Origin: Paenibacillus polygoni
Lineage (GTDB): Bacteria; Bacillota; Bacilli; Paenibacillales; Paenibacillaceae
Length of the DNA: 64,000 nucleotides
Direction of reading: 5' to 3'
NCBI RefSeq assembly: GCF_030263935.1
Contig: NZ_CP127162.1
Span: 448,001 to 512,000, forward strand
Made by a program: the position numbers and the translations under genes. Positions 1 to 8,265 of this stretch are shown in pieces (the first letter of the stretch is position 1; the number at the start of each line of letters is the position of its first letter). The notes under the pieces were generated by a model. It did no database searches, was not told the DNA's origin, and worked only from the letters and a program-made list of their open reading frames with translations.

Positions 1-941
1 TTGTAAATCCAGACGGTACCTTTACGTATACGCCAAATTCTGATTTTATAGGTACCGATCGTTTTACTATCATTGCAATAAACAGTGCAGGAGAATCCGT
101 ATCGATTCCTGTTAGCGTAGAAATAAGTGCTTCCGGACCGGTAGATGGACCGATTACAACGGATATCGGCATTGGAACAGCGCAAGATCAGCCTGTATCT
201 GGGACCATTCTTGCGAGTGACCCGGCAGGGCTACCGCTGATTTATCAGCTTGCAGGTCTTCCAAATTCAGGATCAGTAGAGCTGAATCCAGATAGAAGCT
301 TTACGTATATTCCAAACACAGGTTTTACGGGAACGGATACGTTCAGTGTGAGGGTCAGTGACAGCCTTGGACTCAGTGCTCTGTCCATCGTTACGGTTGT
401 TGTATATCCTTCAGGCAATCCAAACTCGGTGAATATTCAGCTTACTACGACAGTAGGAACCCCTGTAAGAGATGCGCTGCCAGCGGGTCAGGGAAGTTAT
501 ATTTTACGGAGCGGCCCTTCACGGGGTAGAGTAGAATTACGACCAGATGGGACTTTTGTTTATACACCAGATGCTGGATTCACCGGAATTGATGAATTTA
601 CGATACAATTCACGGATCTGGCAGGTAAGATTACTTTGTTCCTTGTTTCCGTAAAAGTGACAAAGGAAAGCAACACCTTAACCCTTCAGCTTCGTACAGA
701 AGAAAACCGACCTCTATCAGGCAATTTAAATACGATTGGTCTCGGTCTTATTGTTACCGCACAGATCATAGATAACCCGAACAATGGAAGACTTGTACTC
801 AATGCAAATGGAACGTATATCTATTTCCCTGATCCTGATTTTACAGGCCCAGATCAATTCACATTCATCGTAACGGATGCCCAGGAAGGTATTTATACGG
901 TCATTGTCAATGTACTAGTCTATCCGGAAGGGGAAGAATAG
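1..941 (+). CDS. Ig-like/cadherin-like tandem repeat protein, 3' part
   Basis: The reading frame enters from the left edge (first whole codon at base 3) and ends with TAG at 939-941, leaving 312 visible residues. It contains four tandem units of about 85-93 residues. Each carries a core like NPDGTFTYTP..GF.GTD.F.(I/V); the cores are encoded near 6-71, 285-350, 540-605 and 804-869. Such repeats (Big_9/VCBS/tandem-95 type beta-sandwiches) are typical of large secreted or surface proteins that bind cells or polysaccharide. No enzymatic domain, sortase motif or S-layer anchor is visible in this part, and the protein stops a few residues after the last repeat. The N-terminus and true size lie outside the window, so the function is inferred only from fold type. 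Confidence 0.85.
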   Translation, partial: VNPDGTFTYTPNSDFIGTDRFTIIAINSAGESVSIPVSVEISASGPVDGPITTDIGIGTAQDQPVSGTILASDPAGLPLIYQLAGLPNSGSVELNPDRSFTYIPNTGFTGTDTFSVRVSDSLGLSALSIVTVVVYPSGNPNSVNIQLTTTVGTPVRDALPAGQGSYILRSGPSRGRVELRPDGTFVYTPDAGFTGIDEFTIQFTDLAGKITLFLVSVKVTKESNTLTLQLRTEENRPLSGNLNTIGLGLIVTAQIIDNPNNGRLVLNANGTYIYFPDPDFTGPDQFTFIVTDAQEGIYTVIVNVLVYPEGEE

Positions 942-975
942 AAGAAGATTTCATTTTAGATGTTGATAAAAAAGG

Positions 976-1018
976 AACCCGGAAGCCTCGATTATCGAGA
1001 CCTTCCGGGTTTCTTTTT
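976..1018. terminator. Bidirectional rho-independent terminator
   Basis: A 10-bp stem AACCCGGAAG (976-985)/CTTCCGGGTT (1002-1011) encloses an inner CTCGA..TCGAG stem. T-rich sequence follows on the plus side and an A-run precedes it (T-run on the minus strand). It ends the repeat-protein gene and overlaps the stop codon of the convergent methyltransferase. Confidence 0.9.
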
Positions 1019-1924
1019 TGGGTTTGACTTTTTCTTTTTTATGGGATTCTTTTTAGAAGGAAGGAGGGGGACAGTTTTATGTTTTGATCTATTTTTTGAA
1101 ATCCCTTTTGTTTTCCTAGCAGGTTTCCTTGCGATTGGCACGTTTATAGACTCTGGCTTAGATGAGGAAGGGGAAGATGGTTCCACCGGAATCATCGGTT
1201 TGGCTTCCATATGAGAAGATTCGGCTTCCTGAGAGCCGAGCATGGAGAGATGCTCCGTATAGTAGACCTTTTCAATCTCACGCGCATTCTGAAAAGATAA
1301 ACGCTGCTCGCTCACATACTCCGGCTCCTCCCAACTTCTTTGTTTTAGATAGGTAAGCTCTTCGGGAGAGATCTCTTCTTTCACAACAACAAGCTGGTAC
1401 ATGATTTGGTAGGCCACATTAAGCTGGCTTTGTCTTAACAGACTGAGCTCCAGTGGATCGTACGCTTTATAGATGGGAAAATAAAAAAACTCTAGGTGCA
1501 AGAGCCGAAAATCTATTCCTATCTCCTGCTCCGCTTCGGTAAGGGACCAGGCTGTATGTTGACGAAAGAGATACTCTTCCTGGTCTACATGATAATGAGG
1601 ATCCTGCGTCCAGTAACGAGGGGAATGCTCGTTGAAAAATTGTTTAAAATGAGGGTTTGTCATGTGTGCTGTTACATGCGCATAAGGCGCTATAATGCAT
1701 ACAACCGCACCATGTTTACATACACGATATATCTCTTTAAGAACAGGCTGCAAATGATGAACATACTGCAAACTGTGGGAAGCCATGATGTAGCTGACGG
1801 AATTATCTTCGAACGGCAGTGGCTCGTTTATGTCATGGATGATATCCACTGCATCGTAAGGAAAGCGGTCAATCCCTATACATCCAGGCAATTTTTGATT
1901 GCCACAACCTAGATCCACTCTCAT
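992..1924 (-). CDS. Class I SAM-dependent methyltransferase with lysine-rich tail
   Basis: The 310-residue protein opens with the SAM-binding motif I (VDLGCGNQKLPG, residues 3-14), followed by an acidic motif II (GIDRFP) and a motif IV/post-I region (EPLPFEDNSV) of the Methyltransf_11 type. The substrate cannot be read from the sequence. After about residue 245 the protein becomes low-complexity and very basic (runs such as KKNPIKKKKSNPKKK), which could be a nucleic-acid or cell-wall binding tail. Its ribosome binding site is weak (GTAGG). The gene converges on the repeat protein and its stop codon lies inside the shared terminator. It could be a cell-wall or glycan-modifying methyltransferase, but this is a guess. 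Confidence 0.8.
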   Translation of the reverse strand: MRVDLGCGNQKLPGCIGIDRFPYDAVDIIHDINEPLPFEDNSVSYIMASHSLQYVHHLQPVLKEIYRVCKHGAVVCIIAPYAHVTAHMTNPHFKQFFNEHSPRYWTQDPHYHVDQEEYLFRQHTAWSLTEAEQEIGIDFRLLHLEFFYFPIYKAYDPLELSLLRQSQLNVAYQIMYQLVVVKEEISPEELTYLKQRSWEEPEYVSEQRLSFQNAREIEKVYYTEHLSMLGSQEAESSHMEAKPMIPVEPSSPSSSKPESINVPIARKPARKTKGISKNRSKHKTVPLLPSKKNPIKKKKSNPKKKPGRSR

Positions 1925-2152
1925 AAATAAACCTACTTTCTGTAGTCCCCCTCACTGTATTCATACACTGCCTCCAAGCACTACCTCTTATAGCTGTATT
2001 CGGAAAGTACCCCTGATGTATGAGCATTTATCCAGACAGACGACCCATTCTTACTAAGCGGCAATGTACTTTGTTCATTTCTATCTATCTCGCAGCAGAA
2101 AGTGTCATTAAATTAAGGAGCGAGACCTATATAAGGAATAATTAGATTAGAA

Positions 2153-2184
2153 TATAATATGAACCACAATATAAAGCGCTTACA
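2153..2184 (+). promoter_or_regulatory. TATAAT box with cre-like site downstream
   Basis: TATAAT lies at 2153-2158. At 2171-2184, ATAAAGCGCTTACA matches the CcpA cre consensus TGWAANCGNTNWCA at 12 of 14 positions, and this is where CcpA binding would block transcription. No good -35 box is visible. The rest of the 308-bp divergent region 1925-2232 shows no gene. Confidence 0.5.
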
Positions 2185-2232
2185 TTCATTGATAGTTTTA
2201 CCACCATCCTAATTGCCTTGGAGGGATACGTA

Positions 2233-4098
2233 GTGAACAGGAAAATGAGAAAAAGTGTACGGAAATTAGGAATTTGTATTTTAGCAGCAGGGATATGTTA
2301 TTCAGCAGTTGGCTTTTCTGGACAAGCCCAAGCCGCAAATCCAAGACAGATGGAATACCTGGACCGAGGTGTAGTTGCTGTAAAGACAGATAATGGGGTA
2401 TTTGTGAGCTGGCGGTTACTGGGCACAGAAGGATCTGGCGTAACGTTTAATGTATACCGAGATGGTGTGAAGGTGAATGCAACACCAATTATGAACAGTA
2501 CGAATCTTCAGGATTCGGCAGGTACAACCGGTTCAAAGTATACAGTGAGGGCTGTCGTTAATGGAGCGGAGCAAGCTGCGTCCACTGCCGTAAGTGTATG
2601 GGGATCCCATTATTTATCGGTTCCACTAAGTAAACCGGCAGGCGGAACAACACCGGACGGAGTAAATTATACGTATAGCGCAAATGATGCGAGTGCAGGG
2701 GATCTGGATGGAGATGGTACATATGAGCTTATTGTGAAATGGGATCCTTCCAACTCGAAAGATAATTCTCAAAGCGGCTACACAGGAGAAGTGTTTATTG
2801 ATGCTTATAAGCTGGATGGAACCCGTTTATGGCGGATTGGTCTTGGCAAAAATATTCGGGCAGGTGCGCATTACACTCAGTTCATGGTATACGATTTGGA
2901 CGGGGATGGAAAAGCAGAGGTTGCCATGAAAACAGCAGACGGAAGTAAAGATGGTACCGGTGCTGTGATTGGGGATGGAACGAAAGATTATCGTAACAGC
3001 AGCGGATACATTTTGACTGGTCCCGAGTACTTAACGATCTTTAATGGCTTAACTGGAAAGGCACTTACAACGGTAAACTATGACCCGCCGCGTGGTACAG
3101 TAAGCAGCTGGGGGGATAACTATGGGAACCGGGTCGATCGTTTCTTGGCAGGAATTGCGTATCTCGACGGGGAGAGACCAAGTCTCGTTATGGCTCGCGG
3201 CTACTATACTCGTTCTGTCCTGGTTGCCTATGATTATCGGAATGGACAATTAACAAAACGCTGGACTTTTGATACGAATACTTCGGGCAACAGTGCGTAT
3301 GCAGGGCAAGGAAATCACAGTCTCAGTGTAGGAGACGTCGATAATGATGGAAAAGACGAGATTATCTATGGTGCTATGGCCGTGGATGATAATGGAACGG
3401 GACTTTATACGACGAAGCTTGGACATGGCGATGCCATGCATCTTAGCGACCTCGATCCAGATCGTACAGGAATGGAAGTATTTCAGGTGCATGAAACCCC
3501 TTCGGCTACAGCGGGAATTGAATTTCGTGATGCGAGAACAGGCACGCTCATCTGGGGAATTCCGACAAGTGCTGATATTGGACGAGGGATGGCTGCAGAT
3601 ATTGATCCAAGATATAAAGGAGCAGAGGTGTGGGCTGCAGGATCCATGTACACTGCAAAAGGACAGCTGATCAGCAATAAACTGCCTTCCACGAATTTTG
3701 GAATCTGGTGGGATGGCGATCTCAGCCGTGAACTGTTAGATAATAACCGGATCGATAAGTGGAATTACGACACTTCTACAGTAACAAATCTGCTTACTGC
3801 ATCGGGTGCGGCCAGCAATAACGGCACGAAAGCTACACCCGCACTGCAAGCAGATCTACTCGGAGATTGGCGGGAAGAAGCCGTCTGGCGAACAACGGAC
3901 AGTACTGCACTCCGAATCTATACTACCACGGCTCTAACCGAAACGAGGATTTATACGCTGATGCATGATCCTGTGTATCGTCTTGGTATCGCATGGCAAA
4001 ATGTGGCCTATAATCAGCCGCCTCATACGAGTTTTTATCTCGGCACAGGGATGGATACTCCTCCTACACCGAATATACGATTGACGGCAGCGCCATAA
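2233..4098 (+). CDS. yesW: Secreted rhamnogalacturonan lyase, PL11 family (YesW-like)
   Basis: The start is GTG 2233, seven bases after GGAGGG (2220-2225), rather than the in-frame TTG at 2218; this gives 621 residues, close to the ~620 of B. subtilis YesW. An N-terminal signal peptide ends near AQAQA-ANP. The mature protein begins RQMEYLDRGVVAV, a PL11 signature, followed by an FN3-like segment and a propeller with repeated calcium-binding loops (DLDGDG, DVDNDG, DLDPDR). PL11 enzymes cleave the rhamnogalacturonan I backbone of pectin by beta-elimination outside the cell. The gene stands alone between its own promoter and terminator. The cre-like site suggests carbon catabolite repression. 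The choice between the endo-acting (YesW) and exo-acting (YesX) type is not certain. Confidence 0.88.
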   Translation: MNRKMRKSVRKLGICILAAGICYSAVGFSGQAQAANPRQMEYLDRGVVAVKTDNGVFVSWRLLGTEGSGVTFNVYRDGVKVNATPIMNSTNLQDSAGTTGSKYTVRAVVNGAEQAASTAVSVWGSHYLSVPLSKPAGGTTPDGVNYTYSANDASAGDLDGDGTYELIVKWDPSNSKDNSQSGYTGEVFIDAYKLDGTRLWRIGLGKNIRAGAHYTQFMVYDLDGDGKAEVAMKTADGSKDGTGAVIGDGTKDYRNSSGYILTGPEYLTIFNGLTGKALTTVNYDPPRGTVSSWGDNYGNRVDRFLAGIAYLDGERPSLVMARGYYTRSVLVAYDYRNGQLTKRWTFDTNTSGNSAYAGQGNHSLSVGDVDNDGKDEIIYGAMAVDDNGTGLYTTKLGHGDAMHLSDLDPDRTGMEVFQVHETPSATAGIEFRDARTGTLIWGIPTSADIGRGMAADIDPRYKGAEVWAAGSMYTAKGQLISNKLPSTNFGIWWDGDLSRELLDNNRIDKWNYDTSTVTNLLTASGAASNNGTKATPALQADLLGDWREEAVWRTTDSTALRIYTTTALTETRIYTLMHDPVYRLGIAWQNVAYNQPPHTSFYLGTGMDTPPTPNIRLTAAP

Positions 4099-4154
4099 GA
4101 CAGACATGCAAATCTTGTTATCATGAAGAAGTGAATCATATCTGGAATCGTTTA

Positions 4155-4186
4155 GAAGACTGCATAGGTGCGGTCTTCTTTTTGTT
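4155..4186 (+). terminator. Terminator of the PL11 lyase gene
   Basis: The stem AGAAGACTGC/GCGGTCTTCT (one G-U pair) has a six-base loop and is followed by TTTTTG. Confidence 0.85.
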
Positions 4187-4280
4187 ATGAGCTGTTCATG
4201 CCCTTATATAAGCGGAATATGTGATTATTTGTCAAAAAGAGATCATTTAACATACAGCCACTATAACTGTTAAAAAATGT

Positions 4281-4309
4281 TTGACAGCCGCAGTCTGCCT
4301 CATTACAAT
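4281..4309 (+). promoter_or_regulatory. SigA promoter of the sulfate transport operon
   Basis: TTGACA (4281-4286), 17-bp spacer, TACAAT (4304-4309). The -35 is a perfect consensus and the -10 has five of six. The predicted transcript start near 4316 leaves a leader of about 180 nt before the first gene. Confidence 0.85.
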
Positions 4310-4315
4310 GTACAT

Positions 4316-4456
4316 AACATACTAAACAGGTAGGAATAAATGTTAATGCAAAACCTACCGCACGGACGAGGAACGTAAGGCAGTATAGATCCGGCAGACA
4401 CGTACATTCCAAGACGGTTTGACCTGGATCTATAGGCTTTCGTTCCTCCATTTTTA
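4316..4456 (+). promoter_or_regulatory. Structured leader with terminator-like fold before the sulfate operon
   Basis: Three helices can be read: GGTAGG (4329-4334) with CCTACC (4354-4359); GAGGAACG (4368-4375) with CGTTCCTC (4441-4448); and, nested in the latter, TATAGATCC (4384-4392) with GGATCTATA (4426-4434). The outer helix is followed by CATTTTTAT, so the fold resembles an intrinsic terminator upstream of the coding region. I do not recognise it as an S-box, T-box or cobalamin element. Regulation by premature termination in response to sulfur status is inferred. Confidence 0.6.
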
Positions 4457-4497
4457 TATCTCATACTTATTAAGCTGGGGCAAAGGGGAGATTGTAG

Positions 4498-5559
4498 ATG
4501 AATAAGAGGATTCGCAAAGGTCTTACAATCAGTATGGCATTATTATTAACGGCTTCGCTGGCAGCCTGCGGCGTAGATAATACACAATCTGCAGGCGGTG
4601 GAGGTGCTGGAAAGAAATCGGGAGCCATTGAATTGTTAAACGTTTCTTATGACCCTACACGTGAACTGTATGAGCAGTATAACAAAGCTTTTGCTGCTTA
4701 CTATGAGCAGGAGAAAGGGCAGAAAGTGACGATTAAACAATCCCACGGAGGATCAGGTAAACAGAGCCGTTCTGTTATTGATGGTTTGGATGCAGATGTG
4801 GTGACACTTGCCCTGGGATACGATATCAGTGCTATAGAAGAAAAAGGCCTCATTAATCAAGGCTGGCAGGAGAAATTCGAACATAACAGTGCTCCTTATA
4901 CATCCACTATCGTATTTCTCGTTCGTAAAGGCAATCCCAAAGGGATTAAAGATTGGGATGATCTGATCAAGGGCGATACACAGGTCATTACACCGAATCC
5001 ACAAACATCCGGCGGAGCAAGATGGAACTATCTGGCTGCATGGGGTTATGCACTGAAAAAGAACAATAACGACGAAACCAAAGCAAAAGAGTTTGTAGCT
5101 GAACTATTTAAACATACACCGGTTCTTGATACAGGAGCGCGCGGTTCAACCACTACATTTGTAGAGCGTAAGATTGGTGATGTGCTGCTGGCTTGGGAGA
5201 ATGAAGCTCTGTTGTCTGTAAAAGAACTGGGAAAGGACAAATTTGATATTGTCTATCCTTCGGTCAGTATTCTGGCAGAACCGCCCGTTGCTGTCGTTGA
5301 TAAAAATGTAGAGAAAAAAGGTACACGAGAGGCCGCGGAAGCTTATCTTACCTACCTGTACAGTGAAGAAGGGCAAAAAATAGCAGCAGACAATTATTAT
5401 CGGCCTACACTGGATACTGTAGCTGAACAGTATAAAGATGCCTTTCCGCAGATCGAACTGTTCACCATTTCGGATGTATTCGGCACTTGGGAAGAAACAC
5501 AGGAGAAACATTTCAGTGAAGGCGGTATTTTCGAGCAAATCTACACACCAGGCAGCTAA
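4498..5559 (+). CDS. sbp: Sulfate ABC transporter substrate-binding lipoprotein
   Basis: The 353-residue protein has a lipoprotein signal peptide with lipobox LAAC (Cys about residue 24), so it is anchored outside the membrane to capture sulfate or thiosulfate. Family features of Sbp/CysP are visible: [13 protein letters not shown] near the mature N-terminus, [36 protein letters not shown], and [19 protein letters not shown] in the hinge/ligand region. The length is usual for the family (about 330-350). It is the first gene of an operon with two permease genes and yezD, behind a SigA promoter and a structured leader. Sulfate versus thiosulfate preference cannot be assigned. Confidence 0.93.
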   Translation: MNKRIRKGLTISMALLLTASLAACGVDNTQSAGGGGAGKKSGAIELLNVSYDPTRELYEQYNKAFAAYYEQEKGQKVTIKQSHGGSGKQSRSVIDGLDADVVTLALGYDISAIEEKGLINQGWQEKFEHNSAPYTSTIVFLVRKGNPKGIKDWDDLIKGDTQVITPNPQTSGGARWNYLAAWGYALKKNNNDETKAKEFVAELFKHTPVLDTGARGSTTTFVERKIGDVLLAWENEALLSVKELGKDKFDIVYPSVSILAEPPVAVVDKNVEKKGTREAAEAYLTYLYSEEGQKIAADNYYRPTLDTVAEQYKDAFPQIELFTISDVFGTWEETQEKHFSEGGIFEQIYTPGS

Positions 5560-5613
5560 AGCTTTGGCACGGCTGACCGGACAAAAACCGGAGGCGAGAA
5601 GGGATGAACAGGC

Positions 5614-6456
5614 ATGAGTAGTAGTGGAGTGGGAACTTCCAAAGTAAGGGTCCTCCCTGGTTTTGGAATATCAATGGGTTTTACAGTTCTATACTTAAGC
5701 CTCGTGGTACTCATTCCACTGGCTGCACTTCTGTTTAATTCAACAGGTCTTACATGGGGCAAGTTCTTCGAAATGGCCAGCAATCCTCGGATTTTGGCTT
5801 CTTTTAAAGTCAGTTTTATGACTGCTGGTTTTGCTGCTTTTGCAAATTTGTTTCTAGGTTTACTGCTTGCATGGGTGTTAGTACGTTATGAGTTTCCTGG
5901 CAAAAAAATATTTGATGCGATAATTGATCTGCCCTTTGCGCTGCCTACGGCAGTCGCCGGTGTGGCACTTACCGCTTTGTATTCGCCTAACGGCTGGATC
6001 GGCTCCCTGCTTGATCCTCTTGGCATCAAAGTTGCTTTCTCTCAGCTAGGCATTACGCTCGCGCTTATGTTTATCGGAATTCCGTTTGTCGTACGGACGG
6101 TTCAGCCTGTTCTAGCTGAACTGGATACTAGTTTAGAAGAAGCAGCGGCAACGCTGGGAGCAGGACGCTGGCTGACGTTTCGCAAAGTGATTCTGCCTGA
6201 ACTGATTCCGCCTCTTCTGACCGGGTTTGCGCTGGCATTTGCAAGGGGAATTGGGGAGTATGGTTCGGTCGTCTTTATCTCGGGAAACATGCCAATGAAG
6301 ACGGAAATTGCTCCACTGCTCATCATGACACAGTTGGAAAAATTCGATTACGCCGGAGCTACCGCTGTCGCTTTATTGCTCTTGCTCGTATCTTTCGTAC
6401 TGTTACTTCTCATTAATACGCTGCAGCGCTGGAGCCGCAAAACATCCCGAAGATAA
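5614..6456 (+). CDS. cysT: Sulfate ABC transporter permease CysT
   Basis: The 280-residue integral membrane protein has about six hydrophobic segments. The cytoplasmic loop [18 protein letters not shown] followed by [11 protein letters not shown] is the EAA motif that docks the ATPase. [15 protein letters not shown] is characteristic of CysT/CysU. It follows the binding protein by 54 bp, with GGAGG about 20 bases upstream of the ATG. It should form a heterodimeric channel with CysW. Identification is strong from the paired gene order and the EAA/GEYGSV motifs. Confidence 0.92.
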   Translation: MSSSGVGTSKVRVLPGFGISMGFTVLYLSLVVLIPLAALLFNSTGLTWGKFFEMASNPRILASFKVSFMTAGFAAFANLFLGLLLAWVLVRYEFPGKKIFDAIIDLPFALPTAVAGVALTALYSPNGWIGSLLDPLGIKVAFSQLGITLALMFIGIPFVVRTVQPVLAELDTSLEEAAATLGAGRWLTFRKVILPELIPPLLTGFALAFARGIGEYGSVVFISGNMPMKTEIAPLLIMTQLEKFDYAGATAVALLLLLVSFVLLLLINTLQRWSRKTSRR

Positions 6457-6475
6457 AGAAAAGGAGGAATCCATC

Positions 6476-7339
6476 ATGGCAGGAACCGTACCTTTAGGAA
6501 CAGGAGCTAAAGTACAGACAAAAGCATCCCGGGGAGCAAGCGAAGCTGCCTGGGTTAAGTGGACACTCATTGGAGCGGCTGTACTTGTGATGGGCTGGCT
6601 CCTTATTTTACCCCTCGTTATCGTAATCACGGAAGCTTTAAAACAAGGAGTGGGCGTATTTATCGCAGCTCTTACGGAGCCGGATGCACTCGCTGCATTG
6701 AAACTCACTTTAATCGTAGCGGCAATTACCGTGCCTCTAAATACTATTTTTGGAGTTATGGCTGCTTGGCTTATTACGAAGTTTCATTTTCGAGGGAAGG
6801 GGCTGCTGATTACATTAATTGACCTTCCGTTCTCGATCTCCCCTGTAGTTGGCGGACTTATGTTTGTGCTTGTATTTGGGGCAAGCGGCTGGTTGGGTCC
6901 TTTGCTGGAGGCATGGAATACGAAGGTGATTTTTGCGGTACCCGGTATTATTCTAGCGACGTTATTCATTACTTTTCCTTTTGTAGCAAGAGAGCTTATC
7001 CCGCTCATGGAAGATCAAGGAACACAGGAAGAAGAAGCAGCGGTAATGCTTGGTGCCAAAGGGTGGAGAGTGTTTTTCTCAGTTACTTTGCCTAACATCA
7101 AGTGGGGATTACTGTATGGGGTTATTTTATGTAATGCCAGGGCAATGGGGGAATTCGGGGCTGTATCTGTCGTATCCGGGCATATCCGGGGAGAGACGAA
7201 CACCTTGCCACTGCATGTTGAAATTTTGTATAACGAATATCAATTTTCAGCCTCTTTTGCTGTAGCCTCTTTGTTGTTGTTGCTGGCTCTGGCAACGCTC
7301 ATATTGAAAAGCTTCTTTAGTAGGAAAAGTACACATTGA
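6476..7339 (+). CDS. cysW: Sulfate ABC transporter permease CysW
   Basis: The 287-residue membrane protein is preceded by AAAGGAGGAATCCATC. After a polar N-terminus of about 25 residues, six membrane segments follow. The EAA loop is [26 protein letters not shown], and [16 protein letters not shown] is the CysW counterpart of the CysT motif. It lies 19 bp after cysT and partners with it. A typical CysA ATPase gene would be expected next, but yezD follows instead, so the ATPase must be encoded elsewhere. Confidence 0.92.
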   Translation: MAGTVPLGTGAKVQTKASRGASEAAWVKWTLIGAAVLVMGWLLILPLVIVITEALKQGVGVFIAALTEPDALAALKLTLIVAAITVPLNTIFGVMAAWLITKFHFRGKGLLITLIDLPFSISPVVGGLMFVLVFGASGWLGPLLEAWNTKVIFAVPGIILATLFITFPFVARELIPLMEDQGTQEEEAAVMLGAKGWRVFFSVTLPNIKWGLLYGVILCNARAMGEFGAVSVVSGHIRGETNTLPLHVEILYNEYQFSASFAVASLLLLLALATLILKSFFSRKSTH

Positions 7340-7389
7340 ACCTAATCCCATAGAGGGCAGTGGCCTAATATAAACAGGAGGCGTTTGTA

Positions 7390-7608
7390 ATGGCGAAACC
7401 GCTAAAAGTGGATGAAGTGTGGTTGGAACGGATTTCTGAATTACTGAATGGGATGGAGTTCGGCTCTGTATCGATCGTGGTGCACGAAGGTCAGATTGTA
7501 CAGATCGAACGTACTGAGCGGAAACGATACGATAATAAGGCGGGGGCACGTACTTCGTCAGCGGGTAATGCGGGGAAGACTTCTTCTGCGGGGGCGGGGA
7601 AGGTGTAA
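7390..7608 (+). CDS. yezD: YezD family small protein (DUF2292)
   Basis: The 72-residue protein is preceded by AACAGGAGGCGTTTGTA. The core (residues 5-48), with WLERISELLNGMEFGSVSI and VHEGQIVQIERTERKR, matches the YezD/DUF2292 family, which I know as short proteins found beside sulfur-assimilation genes in Bacillales. The C-terminal 25 residues are Gly/Ala/Ser-rich and probably disordered. It is the last gene of the sulfate operon. Its molecular role is unknown; the neighbourhood points to sulfur metabolism. Confidence 0.8.
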   Translation: MAKPLKVDEVWLERISELLNGMEFGSVSIVVHEGQIVQIERTERKRYDNKAGARTSSAGNAGKTSSAGAGKV

Positions 7609-7710
7609 GTGGTATATTCTGTGCTCATAGTTGGCCGGAATGGTGTATGTAGAGAGACGGGAAGCGATCTTTCGGCACTCACCCGTAGTCTAGAGGTGGC
7701 GGGAAGCGAT

Positions 7711-7961
7711 CTTTCCGTGCTCATGCTCCACTTGTTTTGGCTGGACGTAAGTAGAATCGAGGAAGTAAATGGTCCAGCCAAAGCCAAAAGTCGCTATGAT
7801 CTCGGAATGATCTTATTCCCTGGAGTCACGTTTGTGTAGGGAGAAAAAGGGTAAAGCTTCCTCCCCACGTGTGGGAGGGGTAAAGGACGTCGCTGTTTCC
7901 CGGGGGTAAACAGCGAGTCATAGAAGGAAGAAGGGAGGCAGGCTAATTAGCTGCCTTTTTT
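7711..7961 (+). ncRNA. Candidate structured RNA, copy 1 of a tandem duplicate
   Basis: This non-coding stretch can form successive hairpins: GGCTGGAC (7739-7746)/GTCCAGCC (7772-7779); GGAAT/ATTCC near 7804-7819; CCTCCCCA/TGGGAGG around 7860-7878; and CGCTGTTTCC (7891-7900)/GGTAAACAGCG (7905-7915). It ends with a GGCAG..CTGCC terminator and TTTTTT at 7956-7961. The same architecture is repeated 271 bp downstream. Differences between the copies fall mainly in loops and linkers (tetraloop CGGG here, TTCG in copy 2), as expected for a selected RNA. I do not recognise the family, and no convincing promoter is visible. Confidence 0.6.
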
Positions 7962-7981
7962 GTTATGTGAGAGGAAACGAA

Positions 7982-8229
7982 CTTTCCGTGCTCATGCTCC
8001 GCTTGTTTTGGCTGGACGTAAGTAGACTCGGGGGAAGTAAATGGTCCAGCCAAAGCCAAAAGTCGCTATGATCTCGGAATGATCTTATTCCCTGGAGTTA
8101 CGTTAGGAAAAAAGGGTAAAGCTTCCTCCCCACGTGTGGGAGGGGTAAAGGACGTCGCTGTTTCCTTCGGGTAAACAGCGAGTCATAGAGGAAAGAGGGG
8201 AGGCAGGCTAGTGATTAGCTGCCTTTTTT
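7982..8229 (+). ncRNA. Candidate structured RNA, copy 2 of a tandem duplicate
   Basis: This copy is nearly identical to 7711-7961. The CGCTGTTTCC..GGTAAACAGCG stem has a TTCG tetraloop (8166-8169), and the final terminator stem is GGCAG.CTA/TAG.CTGCC with loop GTGAT and six Ts (8224-8229). The linker around 8100-8115 differs from copy 1. The start could lie within the shared leading segment CTTTCCGTGCTCATGCTCC. A degenerate third copy of that leading segment (GGGAAGCGATCTTTC) is visible at about 7660. Confidence 0.6.
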
Positions 8230-8265
8230 ATGTGAGTCAGATAGTGTGTGAACGGCAATGCTCAA

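Larger units (their letters stand above)
7711..8236. repeat. Tandem duplication, period about 271 bp
   Basis: Positions 7711-7971 and 7982-8236 are two copies of one element, with most differences being small indels and substitutions in predicted loops and linkers. It fills most of the 657-bp gap between yezD and the membrane protein gene; no credible protein frame runs through it. Confidence 0.95.

Noticed and set aside
2218..2232. TTG 2218 as start of the PL11 lyase
   Set aside because: It lies within the ribosome binding site; GTG 2233 has ideal spacing.
4185..4451. Minus-strand frame across the sulfate-operon leader
   Set aside because: It overlaps the promoter and structured leader and has no ribosome binding site or family resemblance.
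4316..4460. S-box (SAM) riboswitch before the sulfate operon
   Set aside because: The GAGGGA...GGCAACC-type conserved core is not present.
7609..7839. Open frame through the first copy of the duplicated element
   Set aside because: The frame is not kept in the second copy, differences between copies include indels, and hairpins explain the sequence better.
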